Assembly (NCBI GenBank): GCA_965651365.1
Contig: CBFGSA010000102.1
Coordinates: 1 to 10,373, forward strand
Length of the DNA stretch: 10,373 nt
Source: DASSBG01 sp965651365
Lineage (GTDB): Bacteria; Pseudomonadota; Gammaproteobacteria; Xanthomonadales; Rhodanobacteraceae
Direction of reading: 5' to 3'
A model generated the notes under the pieces. The model saw only the letters and a program-made list of their open reading frames with translations, had not been told where the DNA came from and ran no database searches. Made by a program: the position numbers and the translations under genes. Below, one piece after another: positions 1 to 6,426 of this stretch. Every line of letters begins with the position of its first letter. Positions within the stretch are counted from its first letter, which is position 1.

Positions 1-68
1 GGCTGCCAGTCGGGATCGGGATCTTCGTTGCGATCGTGGATTGCGTGATCGAAATTCAGGGTCTTCAT
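1..68 (-). CDS. N-terminal fragment of an unrecognised protein (runs off the window)
   Basis: An ATG on the minus strand at 68 opens a frame without stops to the window edge. It gives 22 complete residues beginning MKTLNFDHAIHDRNEDPDPD, followed by WQ. The start is supported by a good Shine-Dalgarno-like GAGGAA about 8 bases upstream. The visible part is polar and acidic, with no signal peptide or membrane segment. It lies 10 bp after the stop of the small minus-strand ORF at 79-189 and may form an operon with it, divergent from the two-component genes. I do not recognise the family. Because the neighbouring regulators are of the dedicated-sortase type, a sortase-system component is conceivable, but nothing in these residues shows that. 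Confidence 0.5.
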   Translation of the reverse strand, partial: MKTLNFDHAIHDRNEDPDPDWQ

Positions 69-78
69 GGCTGATTCC

Positions 79-189
79 TCACATTGCCACTAACACAAAG
101 CCCAGAAGCAGAGCACCCAGGGCAAAAATCACTCGCAAGGGCTCGTAGTTGCTCTGCAGTTCGGGATCGACGGGGCTTGCGTGTTTCAT
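79..189 (-). CDS. Possible 36-residue single-pass membrane protein
   Basis: A short minus-strand frame encodes 36 residues. A polar N-terminal half (starting MKHASPVDPELQSNYEPLR) is followed by a hydrophobic stretch, VIFALGALLLGFVLVA, long enough to cross the membrane once. The ATG at 189 is the preferred start because the protein looks natural from there. In-frame ATGs at 204 and 219 exist, but none has a strong ribosome-binding site (a weak GGAAA precedes 189). It ends 10 bp before the next minus-strand gene, whose Shine-Dalgarno overlaps its last codons, so co-translation is plausible. No family is recognised. The main alternative is a chance ORF in the divergent control region; the topology and tight spacing argue mildly for a real gene. 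Confidence 0.4.
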   Translation of the reverse strand: MKHASPVDPELQSNYEPLRVIFALGALLLGFVLVAM

Positions 190-355
190 GGCGGTTTCCG
201 GCATCGGGTTCGAGACCATTGAATCGCCGCCACACGGCACACGCGTGCCGCAAACAGGCGTTGCCGGGGCCAATTCGGGCATTTTGCGGGCGCAGGGCTT
301 GCAAGCCGCGGGGCGGGAAGGCACGCTTGCCGGATGAATCCGTCCGGAGACCGGC
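190..355. promoter_or_regulatory. Divergent intergenic region with a 12-bp perfect palindrome (296-307)
   Basis: The 166 bp between the minus-strand small ORF and the response-regulator gene should hold promoters for both directions. A perfect 12-bp palindrome, GGCTTGCAAGCC, lies at 296-307, about 50 bp before the regulator start. Another palindromic core, CACGCGTG, lies near 238-247, and a CCGGA...TCCGG inverted repeat lies at 330-347. Any of these could be an operator for autoregulation, but no convincing -35/-10 pair can be pointed out. The function is inferred from position and symmetry only. Confidence 0.3.
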
Positions 356-1042
356 ATGGCCCGCAACATCGCCATCGTTGAAGATGAACCGCTGATTCGC
401 GCCAACTACGTCGAGGCGCTGAACCGGCTGGGCTATGCGGCGCGCGGCTATGCCACGCGCGGCCAGGCCAGCGTGGCCTTCCAGCCCCAGTTGCCGGATC
501 TGGTGATCATCGACGTGGGTCTGGGCGATGAGCCCGAGGGCGGCTTCGACCTGTGCCGCGAGCTGCGCGCCCGTTCGAAGACGCTGCCGATCATTTTTCT
601 CACCGCACGCGATTCCGACTTCGACGTGATTTCCGGCCTGCGCCTGGGCGCCGACGACTATCTGGGCAAGAACACCAGCCTGCACCAGCTCGCCGCCCGC
701 ATCGCCGCCCTGTTCCGGCGCATCGACTCGCTGCGCGCGCCAGCCTCGCAGGAAACCGTGATCAGGCACGGCCCGCTGAAGCTGGAAACCGAGCGCATGC
801 AGGTGAGCTGGAACAGCCAGCCGGTGCCGCTGACCGTGACCGAGTTCTGGATGGTGCATGCCCTGGTGCGCCACCCTGGCCACGTCAAGAGCCGAGAGCA
901 GCTGATGAGCGCCGCCGAGCTGGTGGTTGACGAAACCACCATCACCTCGCACATCAAGCGCATGCGCAAGAAATTCATCGCCATCGATCCAAAGTTCGAC
1001 GCCATCGACACCGTCCACGGCGCCGGCTACCGCTGGCAATAA
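356..1042 (+). CDS. pdsR: Response regulator of the proteobacterial dedicated sortase system type (receiver + OmpR-like winged helix)
   Basis: This 228-residue protein is a DNA-binding two-component response regulator. Residues 4-122 form a receiver domain: acidic residues E9/D10, phosphoacceptor D53 in IIDVGL, T83 in FLTAR, and the conserved lysine K105 in YLGKN, where most regulators have Lys-Pro. After D53 there is a slightly long loop, GDEPEGGFDLC, which I associate with the TIGR03787 family rather than with generic OmpR regulators. Residues ~135-228 are a winged-helix effector domain with the recognition-helix region TSHIKRMRKKF and the typical ending VHGAGYRW. A GGAGA Shine-Dalgarno lies about 6 bases before the ATG. 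Its partner kinase follows downstream after an inserted repeat element. The family name comes from genomes where this pair sits beside a sortase and an LPXTG target; neither is visible here, so the sortase link is family knowledge and not shown by this window. Confidence 0.85.
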   Translation: MARNIAIVEDEPLIRANYVEALNRLGYAARGYATRGQASVAFQPQLPDLVIIDVGLGDEPEGGFDLCRELRARSKTLPIIFLTARDSDFDVISGLRLGADDYLGKNTSLHQLAARIAALFRRIDSLRAPASQETVIRHGPLKLETERMQVSWNSQPVPLTVTEFWMVHALVRHPGHVKSREQLMSAAELVVDETTITSHIKRMRKKFIAIDPKFDAIDTVHGAGYRWQ

Positions 1043-1044
1043 GC

Positions 1045-1260
1045 CGGGAATCGGGAATGGGGAATCGAGAATCGTTAAAGGCGGGGAACGCTACGGAAAT
1101 CCTGCGGTGATGATGGCAAGGCGCAACATCTTCGCGCGACCCAGCCTGGCGATGGCGCTCCGAGTTTCGCCTTCTGCGACTCCCGATTCCCCATTCCCGA
1201 TTCCCGACCTTGCCGATTACCTGCTCTTCCGATTCCCCATTCCCCATTCCCGATTCCCGG
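1045..1260. repeat. MITE-like inverted-repeat element with GGGAATC/GATTCCC arms between regulator and kinase
   Basis: The 225-bp gap between the two two-component genes is dominated by a repeat. The left arm at 1045-1074 and the inverse complement of 1177-1206 agree at 28 of 30 positions (core CGGGAATCGGGAATGGGG). Weaker complementarity continues inwards for about 20 bp, so the 1045-1206 segment could fold as a long imperfect hairpin around a ~100-bp middle. A third, related arm lies at 1229-1260, immediately before the kinase start. Repeats of this type are frequent between genes in Xanthomonadaceae. The middle part (1075-1176) shows no supportable gene. Confidence 0.8.
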
Positions 1261-1267
1261 CCCCACC

Positions 1268-3301
1268 GTGACCCTGCAACGCAAATTGCTGCTGGTCTCG
1301 CTGGCCACCCTGCTGTTGCCGGTAGCCGGCTGGCTGTACCTGCGGCAGATGGACACGGTGCTGCGCGAGTCGCAGCAGCGCGCCCTGGAAAGCTCGGCGG
1401 CGATGCTGGTGCGCACGGTCAATGCCTGGGTGCGGCTGCCGCGCGAGGACGCCTGGCATGTGCAGCATTCGGTGCTGCCACTGGTGGTCGACGGCTATGC
1501 CGAAGACTGGAACCGGCTGGCGGCCTGGGCCGAACCGGCACCCGGCAACGGGCGGCTTCTGCTGGGCGAGCATGCCGGCGCGCTGTATCTGCTGCTGTCG
1601 GTCGCCGACACCACGGCCAACCGCCTGCGCATGAACGGCAGCATCGATCGCGCCGATCACGTCGAACTTTGGCTGGGTCTGAAGGGCGCGCGCTGCCACT
1701 ACCGTCTGGCGGCGGCAGCGCCCGGCGTGATCCGCGCCGAACCGGAGAAACCGGCCGCTGCACAATGCCCGCGCCCGCTGGCCGTGCAGTGGCAGGAAGA
1801 TGGCAGTGGCTACCGCATCGAGTTGCGCCTGCCGACAGGTGCCCGCCTCGGCTATCTGGGCGTGCGCGCCGTCGACGCCGCGACAAATTCCGGGTCCGGC
1901 GCGGACAACGCCCCGGTCACGATGCGACCCGTCCAGCGCTTCTCGCGCGAGCTGTCACAGCGCCTGGCTGCACTGCTGCCGGACTCCGGCCGGGTCCGCC
2001 TGGTGGATCGGCAGGGCTGGGTGGTGGCCAAGGCCGGGCGACTGCCCGATGGCGGCGACAACGCGCCGGGCTGGCTGTCGGCGGCGGTCTATCAAGGCTT
2101 CATCGCGCATGGCATGCACGGTTCGGCGGCGCTGGACCAGGTGTCGCCGCAACTCGCGGCACCGGAAGTCTGGCAGGCGCTGTCCGGCGTGCCCGCCACC
2201 AGTTGGCGGCACTCGGTGACACGCGCCCGCATCACCCTGACCGCGGTCGTGCCTCTGCCCGGACCAGGCGATCCGCGCGGCGCCGTGGTGCTGGAGCAGG
2301 CCACCCGTGCCATGCCCCTGTTGAACCATCGCGGCCTGCTGTGGCTGCTGCTGGGCAGCATCGCCCTGCTGTTGGTGGCCGGCGCCCTGCTGGCCGGGTT
2401 CGCGCTGCGCCTTGGCGCCCGTCTGCGGCGACTGCGCGATGCCGTGCGCGACGCCGCCAGTCGCCCTGCCGATCAAGTGAGCGCCGCGGTATTGCCCGAT
2501 ACCGCGCGGGACGACGAACTGGGTGATCTCGCGCGCAGCCACCAGGACCTGATGCAGGCCGTGGCAGGCTATACCGGCTACTTGCGCACCCTTGCCTCGA
2601 AGCTGTCACATGAGCTGAACACGCCAATTGCCATTGTCACCTCGTCGCTCGAAAACCTCGACCAGGCCGAGCTGCCTGTATCCCGGCAGGCTTATCTCAA
2701 GCGCGCCCGCGAGGGCAGCGAGCGCCTCAATGCGCTGGTCCGCGCCATGGGTGCGGCAAGCCGCATCGAACAGGCCATCGGCCAGAGTGAAGGTGAGGAC
2801 TTCGATCTGCGTGTGCTGGTTGCCGGCTGCGCCGACGGCTACCGCCTGCTGGCTGGAGACCGCAATTTCGAGCTGGAGCTGCCGGTCGATCCACTGCATC
2901 TGCACGGCGCACCGGAGCTGATCGTGCAGGCGCTGGACAAGCTGTTCGACAACGCCCTTTCGTTCACGCCCGAGCAGGGCTGGATGCGCCTGTCGCTGCG
3001 CACGGACGCGGGTGCGGCTGTCATCGGCATGGCCAACCAGGGCCCGCCCCTGCCGGAACCGGCCCGCGGGCGGCTGTTCGACTCGCTGGTCAGCCTGCGC
3101 GAGCCCGGCGAGTCGCCGCGCAAGCCGCACCTGGGCCTGGGCCTGTACATCGTGCGCCTGATCGCTCGCCAGCACCGCGGCTCGATCAGCGCCGAGAACC
3201 TTGCCGACGGCCGGGGCGTGGTGTTTCGACTGCGCCTGGCCGGCATGCCGCGCCGCTCACTGGCCGCATCCGGCGAAGACAGCGCAAACGACGGGAACTG
3301 A
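1268..3301 (+). CDS. pdsS: Sensor histidine kinase of the proteobacterial dedicated sortase system type, with CBM9-like periplasmic domain
   Basis: This is a 677-residue membrane sensor kinase that should autophosphorylate and pass phosphate to the regulator encoded upstream. Domains in order: membrane segment 1 (about 7-25); a long periplasmic part; membrane segment 2 (357-380); a HAMP-like linker (381-435); a HisKA dimerisation domain with H448 in KLSHELNTPIAIV; and an ATPase domain with the N-box asparagine N562 in LFDNAL and the G-box GLGLYIV at 623-629. The periplasmic part appears to have two units. Residues ~70-205 resemble a CBM9/DOMON sandwich (VDGYAEDW, DHVELWLG, YRIELRLP, LGYLGVRAVD); residues ~225-350 are Cache-like (RVRLVDRQGWVVAKAG). 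The GTG start is chosen because the membrane segment follows at the usual distance (TLQRKLLLVSL). No Shine-Dalgarno is seen: the start lies 7 bases after a repeat. Length and architecture fit TIGR03785. The ligand is unknown; a glycan or envelope signal is an inference from the CBM9 resemblance. Confidence 0.85.
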   Translation: MTLQRKLLLVSLATLLLPVAGWLYLRQMDTVLRESQQRALESSAAMLVRTVNAWVRLPREDAWHVQHSVLPLVVDGYAEDWNRLAAWAEPAPGNGRLLLGEHAGALYLLLSVADTTANRLRMNGSIDRADHVELWLGLKGARCHYRLAAAAPGVIRAEPEKPAAAQCPRPLAVQWQEDGSGYRIELRLPTGARLGYLGVRAVDAATNSGSGADNAPVTMRPVQRFSRELSQRLAALLPDSGRVRLVDRQGWVVAKAGRLPDGGDNAPGWLSAAVYQGFIAHGMHGSAALDQVSPQLAAPEVWQALSGVPATSWRHSVTRARITLTAVVPLPGPGDPRGAVVLEQATRAMPLLNHRGLLWLLLGSIALLLVAGALLAGFALRLGARLRRLRDAVRDAASRPADQVSAAVLPDTARDDELGDLARSHQDLMQAVAGYTGYLRTLASKLSHELNTPIAIVTSSLENLDQAELPVSRQAYLKRAREGSERLNALVRAMGAASRIEQAIGQSEGEDFDLRVLVAGCADGYRLLAGDRNFELELPVDPLHLHGAPELIVQALDKLFDNALSFTPEQGWMRLSLRTDAGAAVIGMANQGPPLPEPARGRLFDSLVSLREPGESPRKPHLGLGLYIVRLIARQHRGSISAENLADGRGVVFRLRLAGMPRRSLAASGEDSANDGN

Positions 3302-3330
3302 GGTTTCAGGCGCAACTGCAGCCGATCCGA

Positions 3331-3336
3331 TAAAAT
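3331..3336 (+). promoter_or_regulatory. Possible -10 element (TAAAAT) for cyoE
   Basis: TAAAAT matches the sigma-70 -10 consensus at five of six positions. It is one of few AT-rich spots in the 62-bp gap before cyoE. Transcription would begin near 3343, giving a leader of about 20 bases without an obvious Shine-Dalgarno. No good -35 hexamer stands at 16-18 bp, so the call is tentative. Confidence 0.35.
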
Positions 3337-3363
3337 GGCCAGTCGCCCGCACCTGCGCCCACG

Positions 3364-4254
3364 ATGAAAGCCCACCTGCACGAATACCTGGAAGTGACCA
3401 AGCCGCGTATCGTCGCGCTGCTGGTGTTCTGTGCCGTGATCGGCATGTTCCTGGCCGTGCCCGGGCTGCCGCCATGGCGCGCGCTGGTGTTCGGCACCCT
3501 GGGCATCTGGCTGGCCTCGGCCTCGGCGGCAGCCTACAACCACCTGATCGACCAGCGCATCGACAAACTGATGGCGCGTACCCGCAGCCGCCCGCTGGCC
3601 AAGGGCCTGCTGTCACCGCTGCAGGTATTCGTTTTTGCCACCGTGCTGGGCGTGGCCTCGATGCTGGTGCTGGCGCTGCTGGTCAATGTGCTGACGGCGC
3701 TGCTGACCTTTGCCGGCCTGATTGGCTATGCCCTGATCTACACCGCGTTTCTCAAGCGCAGCACGCCGCAGAATATCGTCATCGGCGGGATCGCCGGAGC
3801 CATTCCACCGGTGCTTGGCTGGACCGCCGCGACCGGGCAACTGCACGCCTACGCCTGGCTGCTTTGTCTGATCATCTTCGTGTGGACACCGCCGCATTTC
3901 TGGGCCCTGGCGATCTTCCGCCGCGACGATTACGCGCGCGCCGAGGTGCCGATGCTGCCGGTCACGCACGGCGTCGAATACACGCGCTGGCATGTCCTGT
4001 TCTACACCGTGCTGCTGGTGCTGGTGACCCTGCTGCCGTATCTCACCGGCATGAGCGGGCTGTTCTATCTGGGCGGTGCCGTGGTGCTTGGGGCCGGCTT
4101 TCTCTACTACGCCGTGCGCCTGCTCAAGCCGCCTGACGAGCGTTTCGCGATGCGTGTTTTCGGCTACTCCATCACCTACCTCATGGCCTTGTTTGCCTTC
4201 CTTCTGCTCGACCACTGGTTCGCCATGCCATTGATCCATCCGGGTGGCGTGTAG
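3364..4254 (+). CDS. cyoE: Protoheme IX farnesyltransferase (heme O synthase)
   Basis: This 296-residue inner-membrane prenyltransferase of the UbiA superfamily attaches farnesyl diphosphate to heme B to give heme O, needed by heme-copper terminal oxidases directly or as the precursor of heme A. The first aspartate-rich motif is clear: N59, D63 and D67 in YNHLIDQRID, followed by the family signature ARTRSRPL. The second conserved region follows: LKRSTPQNIVIGGIAGA (130-146), VWTPPHFWALA (173-183) and RRDDYARAEVPMLPV (186-200). Most of the rest consists of hydrophobic spans consistent with a polytopic protein with 8-9 membrane helices. Length is normal for the family. It stands apart from oxidase genes here, with slt starting 20 bp downstream, so the two are probably co-transcribed. 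No strong Shine-Dalgarno precedes the ATG, but the start fits the family's usual N-terminus (EYLEVTKPRIV). Confidence 0.96.
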   Translation: MKAHLHEYLEVTKPRIVALLVFCAVIGMFLAVPGLPPWRALVFGTLGIWLASASAAAYNHLIDQRIDKLMARTRSRPLAKGLLSPLQVFVFATVLGVASMLVLALLVNVLTALLTFAGLIGYALIYTAFLKRSTPQNIVIGGIAGAIPPVLGWTAATGQLHAYAWLLCLIIFVWTPPHFWALAIFRRDDYARAEVPMLPVTHGVEYTRWHVLFYTVLLVLVTLLPYLTGMSGLFYLGGAVVLGAGFLYYAVRLLKPPDERFAMRVFGYSITYLMALFAFLLLDHWFAMPLIHPGGV

Positions 4255-4274
4255 GCCCGAATCGTCCTGAAGCT

Positions 4275-6299
4275 ATGCCGAAGACCCTGTTTAACTTGAT
4301 CTGCCCAGTCCTTTTTTCGCTGGTTCCCGCTCTGCCGTCCGCCGCCACGGATGCCACGGCGACCAGCGACGGCAAGGCACAGAGTGATGTTGCCACCCGG
4401 CGCGCGCAACAGCGCGTCCAGTTTGCCGCCGCCCTTGCAGCGGCAAAACTCGGCGGTGACGGCTGGCGGCTACTGGCTCAGGGGCTCCAGGACTATCCGC
4501 TGTATCCGTACCTGGAAGCCGCGTCGATGCAGCACGATATCGGCACGCTCAAGCTGGATGCGCTGGAGAGCTATCTGAAACGCTTCCCTGGCCTGATTCC
4601 GGCCCGCGACCTGCGCCGCGACTTCCTGCACCAGCTGGCCGGACGCAAAGACTGGGCCAACTTCCGCAAGCTCTACCGGCCGGGCCTGGGCTACGCGCTG
4701 GCCTGCGACAATCTGCAAGCCCGGCTGGCCGCGGGCAGGAAGCTCGACTTCAACCGCGATCTTGCCAGCATCTGGCAGAAGACCGCGCTGCCCAGCGCCT
4801 GCGACCCGGTGCTGGACTGGGCCCACCGGCACGGCTTGCTGAGCAAAAAACGTCTGTGGCAGCGCATCGAACGCGCCGCACGCCATGGCGCGACAGGCAC
4901 CATCAAGTCGCTGGCGTCGTGGTTGCCCAAGGGCGACGGCATCGTGGCACTGCGCCTGGCGCTGGCACGCGACAATCCGCGCAAGGCCGTGCATGAGGCG
5001 CATCAGTGGAAGGACTCCGTGCACACCCGCATGGCGGTGGAAATGGCGCTCAAGCGCCTGGCGATTGCCGATGACGAAGCCGCCGGCAAAGCCTGGCAGA
5101 CCCTGCACTCGCGCTTTGCCTTCAGTGCGCAACAGCGGCATGCGGTCGAGTCCGACATCGCCCTGTTCAATGCCACCGATTTCGAGCCCGATTCGCTGAG
5201 CAAGCTGCTGGCCCTGCCGGCCGCGGCGCAGACCGATGCCACGCGTGCCTGGCGCGTGCGCGTGGCCCTGTCCACCGGCGACTGGAACAAGGTCAAGGCC
5301 GCGCTGGATGCGCTGACGCCCGAGCAGCAGCGCGATACCCAATGGCGCTACTGGCGCGCCCGCACGCTGGCCAAGCTGGGCCAAGCGGACAAGGCACAAG
5401 CGCTGTTTTCCAAACTGGCCCAGGGCGCCGACTACTACGGTTTTCTGGCCGCCGACTGGCTGAACCAGCCCTACGCCATCTGCCCCCTGCATCTGGCCGG
5501 CGATGCCGCCAGTGATCAAAGCCTGCTGCAACAGCCTGGTCTGGCGCGCGCGTTCGAATGGCAGGCGCTGAGCGTGTTGCCCCTGGCGCGGCGCGAATGG
5601 AACCAGGCCATGGGCAAGCTGGATCGTGACCAGCGCCGCCTGGCGGCCGATCTGGCACGGCGCCAGGGCTGGTACGACCGCGCCGTGTTTACCTTTTCCA
5701 GCGGGCCGGACCTGCGGCTGTATGCGCAACGCTTTCCGTTGGCCTATCGCGAAAAGGTGGTGCAGGCGGCACATCGCAATCGACTTGATCCGGCCTGGGC
5801 CTACGCCATCATCCGCGCCGAAAGCGCCTGGGTCGGTGATGCCCGTTCCGGCGCCAATGCCTGGGGCCTGATGCAGCTTCTGCCATCGACCGGCAAGCAT
5901 GCCGCACGCGCGCTCGACCAGCCCTGGAACGGCACTGCCAGCCTGCTTGATGGTGACACCAACATCACCCTGGGCACCTGGTACCTGGGCGAAATGGCGG
6001 CGCGCTACGACGGCTCGCCATGGCTGGCCTCGGCCGCCTACAACGCCGGGCACAACAAGGTCGACGAATGGCTGGATGCGCGGCGACAGCTGCCACCGGA
6101 CGTGTTCATCGACACCATGCCCTATCACGAGACCCGCGCCTACGTGCGCCGCGTGCTGGCCTTCAGCGTGCTCTACGACTGGCGCTTGAACCACAAGGTC
6201 GTGCCGCTGGCCGCGCGCATGCCGCGGACGAGCACCCGCTATCAGCCGCCCGACAGCCACAGTGCACGCAAAGCCGTGTCGTGCCCCACACAACCGTAG
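4275..6299 (+). CDS. slt: Soluble lytic murein transglycosylase (Slt70-type, GH23)
   Basis: This 674-residue periplasmic enzyme cleaves peptidoglycan between MurNAc and GlcNAc to leave 1,6-anhydromuropeptides. A signal peptide is visible (MPKTLFNLICPVLFSLVPAL, likely cut after SAA near residue 24). A long alpha-helical, alanine-rich region (about 30-400) corresponds to the ring-shaped U domain of E. coli Slt70, followed by a linker-type domain around 400-490. The C-terminal catalytic domain (about 500-640) has all the family 1A motifs: catalytic E516 in RAESAW, GLMQLLPSTG from 531, AYNAG at 588-592, and the final YHETRAYVRRVL. Length is close to Slt70 (645 residues). The gene follows cyoE by 20 bp. 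Its stop codon TAG lies inside the GTAG head of a REP palindrome, so the last residues may have been altered by insertion of that element. Confidence 0.95.
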   Translation: MPKTLFNLICPVLFSLVPALPSAATDATATSDGKAQSDVATRRAQQRVQFAAALAAAKLGGDGWRLLAQGLQDYPLYPYLEAASMQHDIGTLKLDALESYLKRFPGLIPARDLRRDFLHQLAGRKDWANFRKLYRPGLGYALACDNLQARLAAGRKLDFNRDLASIWQKTALPSACDPVLDWAHRHGLLSKKRLWQRIERAARHGATGTIKSLASWLPKGDGIVALRLALARDNPRKAVHEAHQWKDSVHTRMAVEMALKRLAIADDEAAGKAWQTLHSRFAFSAQQRHAVESDIALFNATDFEPDSLSKLLALPAAAQTDATRAWRVRVALSTGDWNKVKAALDALTPEQQRDTQWRYWRARTLAKLGQADKAQALFSKLAQGADYYGFLAADWLNQPYAICPLHLAGDAASDQSLLQQPGLARAFEWQALSVLPLARREWNQAMGKLDRDQRRLAADLARRQGWYDRAVFTFSSGPDLRLYAQRFPLAYREKVVQAAHRNRLDPAWAYAIIRAESAWVGDARSGANAWGLMQLLPSTGKHAARALDQPWNGTASLLDGDTNITLGTWYLGEMAARYDGSPWLASAAYNAGHNKVDEWLDARRQLPPDVFIDTMPYHETRAYVRRVLAFSVLYDWRLNHKVVPLAARMPRTSTRYQPPDSHSARKAVSCPTQP

Positions 6300-6324
6300 G
6301 TCGGGATCGGCCAGCGGCCGAACC
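6296..6324 (+). repeat. REP palindrome with GTAG head, overlapping the slt stop codon
   Basis: The element begins GTAGGTCGGGATCGGCC and forms a 6-bp stem, TCGGCC/GGCCGA, around an AGC loop. An outer GGT/ACC pair is separated by a CGGGA bulge. This architecture (GTAG head, bulged imperfect hairpin) matches REP sequences mobilised by RAYT transposases, such as the SMAG repeats of Stenotrophomonas. The TAG of the head is the stop codon of slt. A close relative lies at 7383-7411. The rest of the gap to 6426 holds no other clear signal except the ribosome-binding site of the next gene. Confidence 0.8.
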
Positions 6325-6426
6325 AACGCCCTCGAGTCTGAGCGATCCCGGCGGCTGTACTTGCACCGCCCGCGAAGCGGCGCCAAACTTTGCTTTCGCA
6401 TTGAAGAATCAAAGGCAGGAGACATG

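Noticed and set aside
1210..2526. 438-residue plus-strand frame overlapping the kinase
   Set aside because: Arg/Ala/Gly-rich composition and no domain; the kinase frame carries all the conserved motifs.
4275..4310. Lipoprotein signal (Cys10) at the start of Slt
   Set aside because: The residues before the cysteine (Asn-Leu-Ile) do not fit a lipobox; an ordinary signal peptide with cleavage after SAA fits better.
6424..6426. ATG 6424 as start of the NDUFA9-like gene
   Set aside because: Only two bases separate it from the AGGAG site; ATG 6427 has normal spacing. The difference is one residue.
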